64,000 nucleotides of DNA from Nannobrachium achirus (GCA_963921795.1 OY997652.1:18019940-18083939); one strand, 5' to 3'; positions 1 to 12,005 are shown, numbered from the stretch's first letter. Translations and numbers: made by a program. Notes: a model not told the origin generated them from the letters alone.

Positions 1-530
<530 letters not shown>

Positions 531-1089
531 TCTATAAAGATAGTTACTGAATAGCGGCCTGTATCAGCTTTGTGAAGGTAGTTATTTCTAGGTACTGTAT
601 AGGCCCCCAAAGAGATATTTGCCAGTAGGCCAGATTTCTTGCTGCCTTTTTTCAATCAGTATGTTATATTACTGCTTTTAGATCAGATAATGTCTTACAG
701 TAATTGTAATTTAGGAGTATTGATTGAATACTTTATTAGTCAGAAATGTAAACAGCACGTAGAGTCAGACATTAAGTCTAAAAGTATGATTTATTTAAAG
801 AAAACACAAAATAGTAAACTGTTGGAATTATCTGGATTTTGAAATGCGTTATGTAAAATGTGTTATGGGGGCTTTGTGTTACATAGTCTTATGTTGTTCG
901 TTCATCCATTTATGTTGATATAGTTCTTTGATGTCCCAGTGTTTGAGCGCTGACTTTGCCTGCCGTGTAGCTGCAGATGGGGATCACTTCCACTCAGTTG
1001 CCATGGGGTGGTTGCAGTTTGCACTACACACGTCATGGCAAGGCATGTCAGCCTCATCTGCTAGCATTTTAATGCCTTGGTAAGATAAT
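531..1089. other. Non-coding, nothing recognised
   Basis: No ORF of interest and no clear repeat boundary. It flanks the outer edge of the large inverted repeat that starts near 1090. Confidence 0.5.
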
Positions 1090-1130
1090 GGAGGCTCTAA
1101 GACACATTTTACTTCAAGTCATGATGCAAA

Positions 1131-2335
1131 GGTCCCCTTTGGTATGGAAGTACCTTAGGGCCATTGGAAAGAATTTATCCAAAGAGACAAGTTAGATCAC
1201 CCTTCATTTTCTTTTTATAGCCATTTTAAAAATGGCCGCCAACAATAAACCACTATTACACCAGACCCCATATCTTTGCTTATGTTAGAGCTATAATAAT
1301 AATATTGGTGTCAAAGTGTACATTTTTGGGGTCTAGGAATTCAATTAAATAGGTTTCAAAGCAAAAAACCCAATACTTCACTAATTAACATGACAGTGGG
1401 GGGTAAAATATGCAAATTTCATGAAAAATAACACGTTTTAACAGGGTAACCTACCCCCCCACCCCTCCCCCTAAACTTTTATTCACTTTTCCTTTGGTAT
1501 GGAAGTACCTTAGGGCCATAGGAAGGAATTTATCCAAAGAGACAAGTTAGATCACCCTTCATTTTCTTTTTATAGCCATTTTAAAAATGGCCGCCAACAA
1601 TAAACCACTATTACACCAGACCCCAACTTTGCTTCTGTTAGAGCTAAAATAATAATATTGGTGTCAAGGTGTACATTTTTGGGGTTTAGGAATTCAACTA
1701 AACAGGTTTCAATGCAAAAAAAACCCAATACTTCACTAATTAACATGACAGCGGGGGGTAAAATATGCAAATGTCATGAAAAAGAATACGTTTTAACAGG
1801 GTAACTTACCCCCCCCCCCACCCCTCCCCCTAAACTTTGATTCACCTTTCCTTTGGTATGGAAGTACCTTGTGGCCATAGGAAACAATTTATCCAAAGAG
1901 ACAATTTAGATCACCCTTCATTTTCTATCTATAGCCATTTAAAAAATGGCCGCCAACAATAAACCACTATTACACCAGACCCCAACTTTGCTTCTGTTAG
2001 AGCTATAATAATATTATTGGTGTCAAAGTGTACATTTATGGGGTCTAGGAATTCAACTAAACAGGTTTCAATGCAAAAAAAACAATACTTCATTAATTAA
2101 CAGGACAGCGGAGGGTAAAATATGCATATTTCATGAAAATATAATATGTTTTAACAGGGTAACTTACCCCCCCCCCCACCCCTCCCCCTAAACTTTGATT
2201 TACTTTTCCTTTGGTATGGAAGTACCTTAGGGCCATAGGAAAAAAGAAATCCAAAGAGACAAGTTAGATCACCCTTCATTTTCTATTTATAGCCATTTTA
2301 AAAATGGACGACAATAAACCACACCAGAACCCATA
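1131..2335 (+). repeat. ~359-bp satellite array, left arm (about 3.3 copies)
   Basis: The anchor CTTTGGTATGGAAGTACC recurs at 1137, 1492, 1851 and 2210, giving a period of 355-359 bp. Each unit carries a palindromic ATTTTAAAAAT-type segment, an ACCAGACCCCA block and a C-rich tract; the last unit is truncated. The same satellite lies in reverse orientation at 7300-8447. Confidence 0.9.
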
Positions 2336-2462
2336 GCTACAATAATACAGTCTGTCTTGCACTTCCAATGGAGCGCATCACTGCTTAGTGGCATGTGATC
2401 AAAGTAGCTTCCTTTGTGAAGGAAGATGGAGAGTCGAGCATTAGGACACAGTCCTAATGTCA

Positions 2463-2750
2463 TCCCCGGAAACGGGAGAGTGTTTTCTGCTGGTGTTTCA
2501 GTCCGAGTGTATCAAAGGGTGCGTTCGGAAATGTGCACTGGGTCTGGTTAGGGTTAGGGTTAGTTTTAGGCATAGTTTTACTGAGGTTAGGGTTAGGGTT
2601 GGGTTTAGGCATAGTTTTACTGAGGTTAGGGTTAGGATTAGGGTTGGGTTTAGGCACTCACTACACTGAGCACACACCCGGTGCGCATTTCCGAACGCAC
2701 CCTTTGATACGCTCGGACTGAAACACCAGCAGAAAACACTCTCCCCCCCG
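2463..2750. mobile_element. Miniature inverted-repeat element with TTAGGG-like core
   Basis: Terminal inverted repeats of about 75-80 bp (2463-2543 against 2677-2749) bound a core of tandem ~38-bp units rich in GGTTAGGGTTAGGG. The arms pair through GAGTGTTTTCTGCTGG and TTCGGAAATG. It interrupts the left arm of the large inverted repeat, and I see no copy in the right arm. Superfamily not assigned. Confidence 0.75.
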
Positions 2751-2983
2751 GAAACACCATACAGCTTCTGGAGAGATTTCTGGGTGTGTGGGTGGAGATC
2801 ATCTCAGTGGTGGGGCTAGGGCCAGATAGCAGCTGAAGAGGTAAGGTGAGTTCAGGCAAGGACTGCCGCACGGACTGTCTTCTTGCCCTTGCCAAAGGCT
2901 GTGTTGCTCCCCATTAAAGCATGGAATGCTGGCAGTGCCATTTATGAGAAGCCGTTTAGGCCGATATAGCATAGTCAACTCGC

Positions 2984-3427
2984 ACATACATGTATACTTC
3001 ACTTGCACATACATACATAATGGTCCTTCACTTGCACATACATACATACTTCACTTGCATGTACATACATACTTCACTTGCACATACATACATATCGGTA
3101 CTTCATTCGCACATACATACATACTTCACTTGCACATACATACATACTTCACTTGCACATACATACATACTTCACTTGCACATACATACATACTTCACTT
3201 GCACATACATACATACTTCACTTGCACATACATACATACTTCACTTGCGCATACATACATACTTCACTTGCACAATGCACATACATACATACTTCACTTG
3301 CACATACAATACATCACTTGCGCATACATACATACTTCACTTGCACATACATACATACTTCACTTGCGCATACATACATACTTCACTTGCACATACATAC
3401 ATACTTCACTTGCGCATACATACAGTG
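2984..3427 (+). repeat. 23-bp minisatellite, left arm
   Basis: About 19 copies of a 23-bp unit beginning CACATACATACATACTTC, with occasional variants (TGCGCATAC, TTCATTCGC). Long open frames result because the unit lacks stops; they are not genes. The reverse-complement array is at 5682-6140. Confidence 0.95.
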
Positions 3428-3628
3428 TTGAAAATGTATATATGTGCATGTTGAGTTTGTTTAAATGTGCGCAAAAGTATGTATGTATGTGTGTGTGCAA
3501 AAGTATGTATATATGTGTGTGCAAAAGTATGTATGTGTGTGTGCTAAAGTATGTATAACAAGAAGGCACAATGATATATCCGGAAGGGACCCTACAGTTA
3601 GATTTCAAATTAAAAGCTTTTGGAAAAG
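3428..3628. repeat. Unique inner block of left arm
   Basis: Contains (TATG/TGTG)n and then a single-copy block ending near AAAGCTTTTGG. It pairs with 5499-5681 in reverse complement, including AGGGACCCTACAGTTAG. This non-repetitive stretch shows that the two arms are true inverted copies and not independent satellite arrays. Confidence 0.85.
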
Positions 3629-4236
3629 CAACAGCCCTACTGCTGAGCGGAGTGCACAACTGATGAAAGCAGCAGCAGAATGCAAAAATGAAGACAGTCC
3701 ATTTGATTTGTTTTATTTTGATTTGTTCGCAAATAGCGCAGGTATTTTTAGACCCCTAGTGCCGTAGCGTCCAACAAACGCTACACGTTACTATCCCGGC
3801 AAAATTTGACTGCTAAATAAAGTTTGTGAGGAAAATAATTCCCAACAGATCCCCAAACGTGTTGTTCTGCGCAGCTTTGCTTTCACTTAATTCAACGAAC
3901 CTCCTGTCCTCCTCTGTGTAGCGAGAAGAGACTAAAGCAAGGGATTTATGGCTCTTTGAAGTGAGACCGAGCCAAGGATCTGTCTCACTATGCGCTCTCT
4001 ACTTCGCGCTCTCTACTGCGCGAACCGGATCCCATCGTTAACTTCAAAGAGCCGTTCAAAAGATTCGATTTGTTCGCGGACGTCCCACCTCTCCCTGCAA
4101 CGACACGGTGAAGTGTTCAGAGAGTGTCTGAGTGAGAACTGACATACAAGCTCACATCGCGTTGCTAATGCCAACATTGTGAGCTTGTAGATCAACGGGG
4201 GGAGCATAAATCAGGCTTGAGGCGCTGCGCTGCAGC

Positions 4237-4492
4237 CAGAGATGGACAGTACTTGACCCGAGTAGCCTACTTGAGTAAGAGTACAGAGTAGTCTACTCCT
4301 GGTCACATTTACTCCAATCCATAGTACACTCAGTCAAAATGTTACAAGTAAGAGTAAAAAAGTACTTGCTTTTAAATAAACGTATGTATTCAAGAGTAGC
4401 CTACATACCGGTACATGCTTTTTTAAGCTACTTGAAGTACAAATAAAAGTAAAAGTACTCAAGTACATTTACTCAGTTACTGTCCACCGCTG
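4237..4492. mobile_element. hAT-like miniature transposon with perfect 8-bp TSD
   Basis: Starts CAGAGATGGACAGTACTTG and ends CTGTCCACCGCTG, imperfect terminal inverted repeats of the CAGNGNTGGACAGTA type. The interior is rich in AGTACTTGAGTA-like motifs. The octamer GCTGCAGC occurs immediately before (4229-4236) and after (4493-4500), the 8-bp target duplication expected of hAT transposition. Length 256 bp, no transposase, so non-autonomous. Confidence 0.9.
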
Positions 4493-4700
4493 GCTGCAGC
4501 TTATCAGCTGTTTCGACAGCCAACATATTCTCACCTTTAAAGCTAACTAATGACAGTGAAGTGGCAATTTAAGGACCTTTTAGACATTTTTAATACCTAA
4601 AAAAATATAAATAAAAGAACAAAACTGCATCAAAAGTTATCAACTATAAAAAACTGGTCAAACATTGGCCAAATTGACAAATTGTAAAAGAGGCACAAAT

Positions 4701-4895
4701 TGTGAAAATGGCAGATCTACAAGCTTGTGTTCCGAGGCCTTGTGAGCTTGTAGATCTGCTATTTTCACAAAATGTATTGGTGGAACAGAAATGTGAAACT
4801 AAATATAATGCCTCAACTCCTAATTCCAATTGCTTGTCAGGGTGGGGTCCCCAGTTCAAATAGGATTTTTGGGGGGGTCACAGCCTGAAAAGGTA
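4701..4895. repeat. Hairpin-family element (copy 1)
   Basis: The hairpin at 4701-4769 pairs TGTGAAAATGGCAGATCTAC with its complement ending GATCTGCTATTTTCACA. Downstream is a decayed version of the body seen in other copies (GGGGTCCCCAGTTC, GGGGGGTCAC). Confidence 0.8.
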
Positions 4896-5029
4896 CACAT
4901 TTAATTTAAAAAGTAAATGAAAGGATGACACAAAAAGCCAGACATGAGGGCTTGTTTCCAGTTTTATAATAATCAATCGAACTGAGCATTTTTTGCCTGC
5001 CTATTTGTGTGGTGGAAAGTTGTACTTGA

Positions 5030-5210
5030 TCATGAAGTTGATAAAAAAAAAAAAAGTAGCTTTGTTGTAGTAAGCTACTTTTGCCGTGTAGCTTGTAGCT
5101 TGCTTTGCTACATTTTCTGTGGGTAGCTTCGTTGTAGCTTAAGCTATATTTCATCAAGAGTAGCTTGTAGCTTAGCTTACTACATTTTCCAAGTAGCTTG
5201 TCCATCACTG
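5030..5210 (-). mobile_element. hAT-like element fragment
   Basis: Read on the minus strand it begins CAGTGATGGACAAGCTACTT at 5210 and continues with repeated TAGCTTGTAGCTTAGC-like motifs. This resembles the end of a common teleost hAT-type element. The opposite terminus is not identifiable. Confidence 0.55.
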
Positions 5211-5498
5211 TCCGTTTCTGGCCGGAATAAACTATTCATTACCCCATATAGAAAATTGAGATAGTATAGGCATATCTCTCATATGTTTATGAGCTGCAAA
5301 CCAAACTGAGATTGTATTTTTTAGGAAAGGATTTTTGTACGTTTTTTATTGTTTTAACTGCCTAATCTTAGAAGGTATTATATGTCAGCCCAACTAACCT
5401 CTGCATCGTATTATTTTAATACTATTTCACCCCCAGGGTGGGTAAGCATCGAACAAGCATCTATTTCAAATTTACTATTACATTTATATATATTTTCC

Positions 5499-5681
5499 AA
5501 AAGCTTTTAATTTGAAATCTAACTGTAGGGTCCCTTCCGGATATATAATTGTGCCTTCCTGTTAAATACATACTCAGGCACACACACATACATACTTTTG
5601 CACACACATATATACATACTTTTGCGGACATTTAAACAAACTCAACATGCACATATATACATTTTCAACACTGTATGTATG
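5499..5681. repeat. Unique inner block of right arm
   Basis: Reverse complement of 3428-3628 with minor indels (CTAACTGTAGGGTCCC). Confidence 0.85.
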
Positions 5682-6140
5682 CGCAAGTAAAGTACGTATG
5701 CATGTGCAAGTGAAGTATGTATGTATGTGCAAGGGAAGTATGTATGTATGTGTGAATGAAGTATGTATGTATGTGTGAATGAAGTATGTATGTATGTGCA
5801 AGTGAAGTATGTATGTATGTGCGAATGAAGTATGTATGTATGTGCAAGTGAAGTATGTATGTATGTGCAAGTGAAGTATGTATGTATGTGCGAATGAAGT
5901 ATTTATGCATGTGCAAGTGAAGTATGTATGTATGTGCGAATGAAGTATGTATGTATGTGCAAGTGAAGTATGTATGTATGTGCAAGTGAAGTATGTATGT
6001 ATGTGCAAGTGAAGTATGATATGTATGTATGTGCAAGTGAAGTATGTATGTACATGCAAGTGAAGTATGTATGTATGTGCAAGTGAAGGACCATTATGTA
6101 TGTATGTGCAAGTGAAGTATACATGTATGTGCGAGTTGAC
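5682..6140 (-). repeat. 23-bp minisatellite, right arm
   Basis: About 20 copies of the reverse complement of the left-arm 23-bp unit (GAAGTATGTATGTATGTG core). It ends in GAGTTGACTATGCAATTTC, which matches the left-arm outer flank near 2960-2980. Confidence 0.95.
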
Positions 6141-6229
6141 TATGCAATTTCGGCTCAAACGGCTTCTCATAGCCATTGCCTTGGATGGTCCAAGACTGTG
6201 AGCAATGGCATGTGTTGGAATATACCTGG

Positions 6230-7262
6230 TAAGGGAAAAATTATCCAAAAGAAGGGGAATATCATAGACAAATTCGCTTCAGTCCAGGAGAACATCAGAT
6301 CCCATCAGTCATTGAGAAGCCGGTGATGAGCCTTGGAAATGTCTTCAACCACACTCTGAATGACAGATATTCCATCAAGGCAACCAGTGCTGACCTGGAG
6401 GGGGCTCCCTGGAAGATTCAAGGCCTGTGTTTACCAGCATGAAATGCACCCAAAAATCCTCTGGCCTCTACTCATCTATGATGGCTGAATGAAGATGGCT
6501 GTGGCCGCAGCCTAAGCAAAATCAGGCTGTACAGGAAGACCAATAAACTCAGGCTCTGTTTCAGCTCAGTCAGGGAGGAGTTTGTGGCACGGGCACAGGA
6601 ATATCTGCAGTACACATCCTGAGCACCCAGGTACCGTACATATCCTGAACATATCCTGAGCAGCTGCTCCAAGGCGCTGGGTGAGGCCTGAGGGCCGGTT
6701 TCTATTGAGGAACGACCAGGTCCTGAAATCCATCACTTAAAGGACCAGGTCACCTCTGGGACAACCAGATCTTATTTTATTGTTGTGTGGGACACGATCA
6801 ACACAATCCTGAGTTATCTTTTGTGTTCAATCTGTGTGTTTAGATATTTTAGTATTTCAGCCGATTTCAGCATGCTACAACTGGTCATATGATGCAAAAT
6901 GCATCATATGACCAGTTGTAGCATGCTGAAATACTAGCATATCTAAAAACACAGATTGAACACAAACAATAATTCAGGATTGTGTTGATCGTGTCCCACA
7001 CAACAATAAAATAAGATCTGGTTGTCCCAGAGGTGACCTGGTCCTTTAAGCAATCAGCAAGGGCATCAAGGGCATCCAAAACTCCCAAGCCACAGCTAAG
7101 GCCATTCACTGTGTCAAGGAAGGGAAAAGGTCAGAGAAAACACCAAAGAACTGCTCTGCTGGTTTGCTCTCCACAGCCCGAGACTGAGTGATGACAGTTG
7201 ACCTGGAGAGGCAGCTGAAAATTCCACCACACATCTCCCTGTCCAGATTGAGACCTGACATC
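6230..7262 (+). pseudogene. Non-LTR retroelement reverse-transcriptase relic
   Basis: No frame is intact, but translation across frame shifts gives recognisable fragments in order: IEKPVMSLGNVFNHTLND, FKACVYQHEMHPKILWPLL, LYRKTNKLRLCFSSVREEF, then after an inserted palindromic element (6737-7049) LLSTARD, VDLERQLKIPPHISLSRL and RPDI. These resemble the C-terminal part of a retroelement ORF I recall as common in fish and invertebrate genomes. Several stops and frame shifts show it is dead. A related fragment lies on the other strand at 8467-8929. Confidence 0.65.
6737..7049. mobile_element. Palindromic TTAA-flanked element (Kolobok/piggyBac type)
   Basis: TTAA at 6737-6740 and 7046-7049 encloses a near-perfect palindrome of ~150-bp arms starting AGGACCAGGTCACCTC, centred on ATGCAAAATGCAT near 6898. 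TTAA target duplications are used by Kolobok and piggyBac transposons. It splits the retroelement relic, whose reading resumes after it. The left arm has a short extra segment near 6860. Confidence 0.8.
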
Positions 7263-7299
7263 TAGCAGTCTGGAATTTGCCAGTCAGTTTTTAAAAACG

Positions 7300-8447
7300 T
7301 GTATATTTCAGAAATGAAGGGTGATCTAATCTCTTTGGATAATTTCTTTCCTATTACCCTAAGGTAGCCTACTTCAATTTATTTCCTATTACCCTAAGGT
7401 AGCCTACTTCATTGCCAAAGGGGGAGAAAAAGGAACATTACCCTGTTAAAACTAATTTTTCTTTGCATATTTTACTCCTGTTGAAACATATTGTTTTTTT
7501 TCATTGAAACCTGTTTAGTTGAATTCCTAGACCCCAAAAATGTACACTTTGACACCAATATTATTATTATAGCTCTAACAGAAGCAAAGTTGGGGTCTGG
7601 TGTAATAGTGGTTTATTGTTGGCGGCCATTTTTAAAATGGCTATAGATAGAACATGAAGGGTGATCTAAATTGTCTCTTTGGATAAATTGTTTCCTATGG
7701 CCACAAGGTACTTCCATACCAAAGGAAAATTGAATCAAAGTTTAGGGGGAGGGGTGGGGGGGTAAGTTACCCTGTTAAAACGTATTCTTTTTCATGAAAT
7801 TTGCATATTTTACCCCCCGCTGTCATGTTAATTAGTGAAGTATTGTTTTTTTTTGCATTGAAACCTGTTTAGTTGAATTTCTAGACCCCAAAAATGTACA
7901 CTTTGACACCAATATTACTATTATAGCTCTAACAGAAGCAAAGTTGGGGTCTGGTGTAATAGTGGTTTATTGTTGGTGGCCATTTTTAAAATGGCTATAG
8001 ATAGAAAATTAAGGGTGATCTAAATTGTCTCTTTGGATAAATTGTTTCCTTTGGCCACAAGGTACTTCCATACCAAAGGAAAATTGAATCAAAGTTTAGG
8101 GGGAGGGGTGGGGGGGTAAGTTACCCTGTTAAAACGTATTCTTTTTCATGAAATTTGCATATTTTACCCCCCGCTGTCATGTTAATTAGTGAAGTATTGT
8201 TTTTTTTTGCATTGACGCCTGTTTAGTTGAGTTCCTAGACCCCAAAAATGTACACTTTGACACCAATATTATTATTATAGCTCTAACAGAAGCAAAGATA
8301 TGGGGTCTGGTGTATTGGGGATTATTGTCGGTGGCCATTTTTAAAATGGCTATAAATAGAAAATGAAGGGTGATCTAACTTGTCTCTTTGGATAAATTAT
8401 TTCCTATGGCCCTAAGGTACTTCCATACCAAAGGGGACCTTTGCATC
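7300..8447 (-). repeat. ~355-bp satellite array, right arm (about 3 copies)
   Basis: Reverse complement of the 1131-2335 satellite. The anchor CTTCCATACCAAAGG recurs near 7710, 8065 and 8420, with a decayed partial unit at 7300-7440. Confidence 0.9.
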
Positions 8448-8466
8448 ATGACTTGAAGTTAACAGC

Positions 8467-8929
8467 TTATTTTTCGGGCTTAGAGCCTCCACTAAGACTG
8501 GATAGAGACCTAAGGCACCTGGGAAGAGCTCCAGCATTGACTCCCTCTGAGAGTGGTCCCTCATAAATGGTCAATGACCACATCAGGCATGGTAGAAGAC
8601 CAAATGGAATGCACAAGAGCATCAACCTGACAGGGAGCAAGGACTTGTCGATACTTTCAAGTCCACTGGTGGTATCCTGCCTGAGCTGGTCCACTTGGTG
8701 TTGGTCCTAGAGGGTTGCATTGTACCAGCATCCCAGGCTTTTGATTCGCTTCTCTGTCACAGATGGCATATATGGGCTCATCATTAATGTAGGAGCATTG
8801 ATCTGACAGCTTCCCTTTGACAATTGATGTCCTCCTGGACTTGCTCAGCTTTATCCTCATCCTTTTTAGCCATATAGGCACACTAAAAAGCAAGCATTTA
8901 TCTAAGGTCTCTTTGCATCTGCACTTCAA
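8467..8929 (-). pseudogene. Non-LTR retroelement reverse-transcriptase fragment
   Basis: On the minus strand two overlapping frames read SKSRRTSIVKGKLSDQCSY, INDEPI, then LRQDTTSGLESIDKSLLP, IPFGLLPCLMWSLTIYEGPL and LPRCL. They match the same retroelement family as 6230-7262 but the preceding segment of the protein. A frame shift near 8690 and truncation at the satellite edge show it is a relic. Its 3' end abuts the outer edge of the large inverted repeat. Confidence 0.65.
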
Positions 8930-9473
8930 AATTCAATAAGATATTAGTGGACAAAATTAGAATAAAATGTGCAACAGGCCTAGTCTGGAGCAGTGGGCAT
9001 TTTTCTTCAGGATAATGGGCCATCGGACCAATGGCACTGCACCAAGCCATCTAGGAAAAACAAGGGGCCTGTGCTGGTAAAAAAAAAAAAAAAAAAAACT
9101 CTCATTCTCTCTCTCTAACACACACAAAGCTCCTCTTCAGGCAAAAGCAGGTGCAAACACATGTATGCTATCGTTAGTAAAATAATTACAATGTATCTAA
9201 CAGTTAATGACTGATTCCATGCAGTAGGGTGCAGGATAATTGATACAGATTCCTTTTCTATATTATTATTATGTATTGAGCATCCAGGAGCTTTGTCTGG
9301 CTTTGTCCGGGCTCTGAAGCCTACATCTGGCCTACATCTTGGCATAAAACTCTCAAAGTTTGCTGTATACCCCAAAAAATGTCCAGGCTCTGAAGCGAGG
9401 CCTACATCTTGGCACAAAACGCTCAAAGTTTGTTGTACGCCCAGGGTCACATTGGCCAAGCTTCGCAGGACGC
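8930..9473. other. Non-coding with local tandem duplication
   Basis: Contains a poly-A run near 9079-9098 and a roughly 65-75-bp imperfect tandem duplication at about 9310-9440 (CCTACATCTTGGCA, CTCAAAGTTTG). Otherwise nothing recognised. Confidence 0.6.
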
Positions 9474-9949
9474 TTAAAGGGGCCCACCATGAATTTCACA
9501 TTTTAAAAATGTTCTTGTTTTTTGGTCTTCCAGCCCTAAAAAAAAACAAAAACAAAAACAAAAACAAAAAACAATTGGGCCCCCTCGAGAAGGGGCCCCA
9601 ATTGTGAGGCTATATCCTATTGAGACTATATATGAGGTGGAACCATGAGGTAAAGTGGTGCTAAAATTGGAACGATACAGAGAAGATTACGATTGACTCT
9701 AAATGGATCTCAAAGTGGTTCTCTAATATTCTCTATATCGTTCCAGTCTTAGCCCAAAGACAGTGCCCTGTTGCCAGCAAAGGGCATTTTGGTATTGCAT
9801 TTGAAATGGCTTGGAATTATAGACAGACAGAACATGTAATGTCAATATCTGAGTGTTTGTTTAGGCTAAAACCTGTATAAAACCGTATTATGGACCAATA
9901 TTTATATAAAGTGTATATATATTTTAAAAGTATGGTGGGGCCCCTTTCA
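9474..9949. mobile_element. TTAA-type miniature element with AGGGGCCC ends
   Basis: Left end TTAA-AGGGGCCCACCATG, right end complementary (ATGGTGGGGCCCCT) followed by TTCA, a one-base-decayed TTAA. Inside are an (AAAAAC)n tract and a second small palindrome at 9572-9604 (CAATTGGG to CCCCAATTG). No coding frame. Probably Kolobok-like by termini. Confidence 0.65.
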
Positions 9950-11401
9950 CCATTAACACTTCACACTAGGTGTGATTCTTTCTTTACATGTGGATGTAAG
10001 AGATGATGATCAAAAGGAGATTCCATCCATTTAACAGGCCTGTATTTTGAGAGGCTGTGCGTTGAGTGACTGGTTGGCAGCCAGGAACATTTTCCACTAA
10101 TTTATTGGTCATTGTTTATTGTCTTGTGTGCACACAATACAGCCGCTAGCACTGCAGACAGTCAATTAATTTTACTCCAGCTTCCCAACAGCGGTAACTC
10201 ACTAGATAGCTACAGTACAATTCTACCTTCAAATGAGTTCGGACTGCAAACTAGATCAACAATGCCTGTATCGACGTGGAAACGGCATTAAATTCTGAAG
10301 GATGTCTGTGTGCAACTGAACTGGAAAAAAACAACACCAGTGAGAAATAAATATATAAATAAATATTTGTACCACTACCACCATCTACTCACTTATGGGT
10401 TCATCCTGCTTTGTTAACTTCATGTTGCAATGAATGATCGTAATGATTATTTCTAACTAGTGGTTATTTACATTTTGTAATGTTTAGGTTCATCCACAGT
10501 CAACACCAGACACTGGAGGAAGCGTTGTGTTATAGGAAACAATATGGTGGGGACCTGCTGAACTTGCTGAAGTCTGTTTTATACATTGTCGCATGAAAAT
10601 CGTCTCCAGAATTAACAGTCACACACACACTTACGCAATTATATTAAGTGGATTAAATATCTTTGCTGATATGCCAATAAGCAGGACCTGTCAAGAGTGC
10701 TTTCATGAACCACATTAAAATCCCTTATTAAAATTGTAATTACAATGGCTAACACTATCAGGCAAAACTACAAGAGAAAGGGCAACAATTGGGGAATTAT
10801 ACCAATTAATAGCAGACATCAAAGCAAAAGCAGCTGGAGTATGAAGATATGTTGGCCTGATATATTTATGGGATATATAATTATGTAAATGCTCTTATAT
10901 TATTATTTATAGTCATTAATGGAATGTGACCATTTTATGAATAAGGATGTCTAATCCTTAAACCTGACGCTCTAATTACATTGTTGAGCATCAACCTCTT
11001 AACATTTAATTAAAAGTATCTGGAGAGTGGAGGGACTAGACGTATATCAATCAATATCAATTCACAAACAAACACTTTTGACTGAGTGTAAAGATCAATT
11101 GAAAGCCATAAACTCATGTCATCACATTGCTCCTTCTGTCTTATCCACAATCGAGATTACAGGTTTAAGCATTTTGAGATTCTGGCCTGCCAGAACTTGG
11201 GAAAGTATTATTTTGCACTGATAGACATGGGTTGCAGGGTCTAACACTCTGAAACCAATTTGAAAGTATCAGCACAGTATGTGATGTGATAAAGTAATGT
11301 CTACTTTACTTCCTCCTACTTCTACAGAAGTAAGGAAGTAATTAACCCCAAAAGAAACATATAAGTTATTACATTATAACATATATTGCAGATGACCTTT
11401 G
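9950..11401. other. Non-coding, apparently single copy
   Basis: AT-rich with no ORF, no tandem repeat and no transposon ends that I can recognise. Confidence 0.5.
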
Positions 11402-11790
11402 TGGTCCATTTACACCTCAGCTCTCACCAAGAAAGCCCAGAAACACTTAAGACTCCCTGCGGAGTGAATTCCCCTTCCTCTATCAGGACAACATTCTATT
11501 GAGGAACCAATGAGAGCATGCTGGCGAACTGCATCACTGTCGGTTATGAGAACTGTGCGGTTGCTGACCGCAAGTCCCTCCAGAGGATAGTGAGAGCAGC
11601 AGAGAAGATCAGGGGTGTCCCTCTCCCCAGACTGACGTGTCAGAAAGGCCATAAACGTAATGACTCTGACCACCCTTCCTGCCAACTCTTTAAACTCAGC
11701 CATCTGGTAGGAGGTTCAAGAGCATCGGGGTAAGCACCAGCAGGCTGTCCAAGAGTTTCTTTCCCCAAACCCTCAGAGCCCTGAACACTC
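11402..11790 (+). pseudogene. 3'-terminal RT fragment of a LINE
   Basis: An open stretch reads MLANCITVGYENCAVADRKS, LQRIVRAAEKIRGVPLPRL, then FKLSHLVGGSRAS, the typical C-terminal region of a fish non-LTR reverse transcriptase (canonical sense CITVWYGN...DRKALQRVV...AQRI...LLPSGRR). A preceding piece (WSIYTSALTKKAQKHL) is in another frame. Truncated at the 5' end and frame-shifted, so not functional. Confidence 0.75.
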
Positions 11791-11867
11791 CAACACCAGT
11801 TATTTGAGAGTTTTGTGGTTTTCTGGTGCAGTATGTCTATTCGTCTTAAATTTGCAACATTGAAAAT

Positions 11868-12005
11868 AAAACACACCCAGTGTGAAGTGAGTTGTGCCTT
11901 TTATGAGTTAAATTCATTAAGTATCCCAGTGCCAAGCTCTGCGGCACGGACACGGACATACATACACACAAAGCCAGATGTAGGAGCTAAATATAATAAT
12001 GATAG
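11868..12005 (+). other. Candidate conserved non-coding block, copy A
   Basis: CACCCAGTGTGAAGTGAG, TTTATGAGTTAA, TTCATTAAG, GACACGG, ACAAAGCCAG and AATAATG appear here in the same order as at 34050-34225. Between the islands the sequence has diverged. This suggests an old duplicated regulatory block or an ancient SINE, not a recent repeat. Confidence 0.5.

Larger units (their letters stand above)
3629..5498. other. Spacer of the large inverted repeat
   Basis: A 1.9-kb spacer without a coding frame. It holds a complete hAT-like miniature element (4237-4492), a hairpin-family element (4701-4895), a diverged hairpin copy near 4146-4193 and a hAT-like fragment (5030-5210). The remainder is unassigned. 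Confidence 0.6.
1090..8490. repeat. Large imperfect inverted repeat (overview)
   Basis: The left outer edge GGAGGCTCTAAG (1090-1101) is the reverse complement of CTTAGAGCCTCC at 8479-8490. Moving inward, both sides carry in mirrored order a ~359-bp satellite, a 23-bp minisatellite and a unique ~200-bp block. The left arm spans roughly 1090-3628 and the right arm roughly 5499-8490, around a 1.9-kb spacer. The arms differ by insertions: a TTAGGG-containing element only on the left, a retroelement relic with a nested palindromic element only on the right. It could be an inverted segmental duplication or a foldback-type mobile element. No transposase frame is visible. Confidence 0.8.

Noticed and set aside
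2547..2655. TTAGGG repeats as a chromosome end or interstitial telomere
   Set aside because: Only a few units within a ~38-bp tandem inside an inverted-repeat element.
2926..3558. Open frames of 117-210 codons rich in HTYILHL-type repeats
   Set aside because: They are translations of a 23-bp minisatellite that happens to lack stops; the mirrored array gives the same peptides on the other strand.
2984..6140. CRISPR-like array of short direct repeats
   Set aside because: The repeats are contiguous with no unique spacers, in an animal genome.
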